Origin: CAIUGU01 sp965279735
GTDB taxonomy: Bacteria > Pseudomonadota > Gammaproteobacteria > Steroidobacterales > Steroidobacteraceae
DNA length: 64,000 bases
Assembly: GCA_965279735.1 (NCBI GenBank)
Contig: OZ257260.1
Location: forward strand, 1,984,001-2,048,000
Direction: 5' to 3'
This document shows, one piece after another, positions 63,535 through 64,000 of the stretch. Each line of letters begins with the position of its first letter. Positions within the stretch are counted from its first letter, which is position 1. The translations under genes and the position numbers were made by a program. The notes beneath the pieces are model-generated. The model worked only from the letters and a program-made list of their open reading frames with translations, did not search any database and had not been told where the DNA came from.

Positions 63535-63557
63535 CGCTCCTCCGAAACCAGAAGTAA

Positions 63558-63992
63558 CTACCCGACGACGGACAACCGCGCGCGGGCGGGAGTCGGAGCA
63601 GCCGTTGTTTCCGCAGGTACTGCAGTGGCAGCTCCATGCAACCGCACCAGCAGATCTGCCTCATGACGCGCCAGCCCACAGTTCGTCACGATCTCATCGC
63701 TGGATGCACCGCGTTGTGCGAGCCGGATGGCTTGTTCGTAGCCGCGTTGTCCTGAAGAATTCTGCGCAGGTGCGAGCTGCGCTTCTGTCGCGACCTTTTC
63801 CGCGAGTCCATCGAGACGCGTAGCGATCGCTGCAACCGTTTCGGCTAGACCGTGCAATTCACCCTGGATCAGGTCGAGCTGTTCGAAGACCCGTTGGGTA
63901 TCGCGTTCCTGGGACTTGCGCCAGCGTGAGAACGCCCAAGCCAGCACGCCGAAGGCAACCACCAATGCGGTTGCGCGACCTGCAATGAGCAT
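63558..63992 (-). CDS. DUF2802 domain protein
   Basis: 144 residues. An N-terminal membrane helix (ATALVVAFGVLAWAFSRW), a coiled coil (ERDTQRVFEQLDLIQGELHGLAETVAAIATRLDGLAEKV) and a C-terminal DUF2802 segment (YEQAIRLAQRGASSDEIVTNCGLARHEADLLVRLHG) are seen. DUF2802 genes lie next to cheW in the flagellar clusters of Pseudomonas and relatives, so this probably belongs to the motility region that continues beyond the window. Its function is unknown. The start at 63992 is 8 bases from the window edge and may not be the true start. Confidence 0.85.
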   Translation of the reverse strand: MLIAGRATALVVAFGVLAWAFSRWRKSQERDTQRVFEQLDLIQGELHGLAETVAAIATRLDGLAEKVATEAQLAPAQNSSGQRGYEQAIRLAQRGASSDEIVTNCGLARHEADLLVRLHGAATAVPAETTAAPTPARARLSVVG

Positions 63993-64000
63993 GAGCTCAA

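Noticed and set aside
63443..63823. Plus-strand frame over the nested repeat
   Set aside because: It begins inside the inverted repeat and runs antisense to the DUF2802 gene without protein-like features.

Overview
This 64 kb window is a stretch of bacterial chromosome, GC-rich (judged by eye, about 60% or more) and almost fully coding. No rRNA, tRNA, insertion sequence, phage gene or CRISPR array was seen. Gene content and order (mreBCD-mrdA-rodA-mltB-rlpA-dacA-ybeD, lptD-surA-pdxA-rsmA-apaG-apaH, leuS-lptE, gatCAB) are those of a Gammaproteobacterium with an LPS outer membrane and a flagellum. A full kynurenine branch, a two-ExbD TonB cluster and AmgK/MurU recycling suggest the Xanthomonadales/Nevskiales/Steroidobacterales side of the class; that placement is inference.

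Layout. 1-5.4 kb: a DUF2442 protein, then on the minus strand a methyltransferase, Hsp33 and the tRNA amidotransferase operon gatCAB. 5.6-15.5 kb: a plus-strand cell-elongation operon (mreB to ybeD) with a D-amino acid transaminase inserted. 15.5-17.3 kb: lipoate genes lipA-lipB on the opposite strand. 17.4-22.1 kb: a TonB/ExbB/ExbD/ExbD/TPR cluster plus a second TonB gene with a Fur-box-like site. 22.3-27.2 kb: a MacA-MacB-TolC-type efflux system. 27.3-36.5 kb: murU-amgK diverging from lptD-surA-pdxA-rsmA-usp-apaG-apaH, with a universal stress protein gene, carrying its own promoter, inserted in a conserved order. 37.3-41.9 kb: a tightly overlapping kynurenine cluster (3-hydroxyanthranilate dioxygenase, formamidase-like cyclase, kynureninase, kynurenine monooxygenase) facing a flavin reductase gene.

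42-50.6 kb is minus strand: leuS, lptE, then a hybrid histidine kinase, a receiver, an Hpt protein, a small HExxH protein and dihydrofolate reductase, joined by overlaps. 50.7-59.7 kb is a chemotaxis operon, STAS-cheA-mcp-cheW-cheR-cheD-cheB-HDOD. It diverges from a FliK-like/FlhB-C-like gene pair, and the space between holds two back-to-back sequences resembling sigma-28 (FliA) promoters. 61.3-64 kb: an alkylation-repair pair (Ogt and an Ada-AlkA fusion) diverging around a dyad, then a nested inverted-repeat element and a DUF2802 gene.

Most of the window is conserved housekeeping. The less ordinary items are the divergent sigma-28 promoters, the phosphorelay-metallopeptidase-folA cassette behind lptE, the Ada-AlkA fusion with its dyad, the nested inverted repeat at 63.4 kb, the predicted lipoprotein form of DacA, and the usp insertion. 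I found no clear-cut undescribed defence or mobile system.
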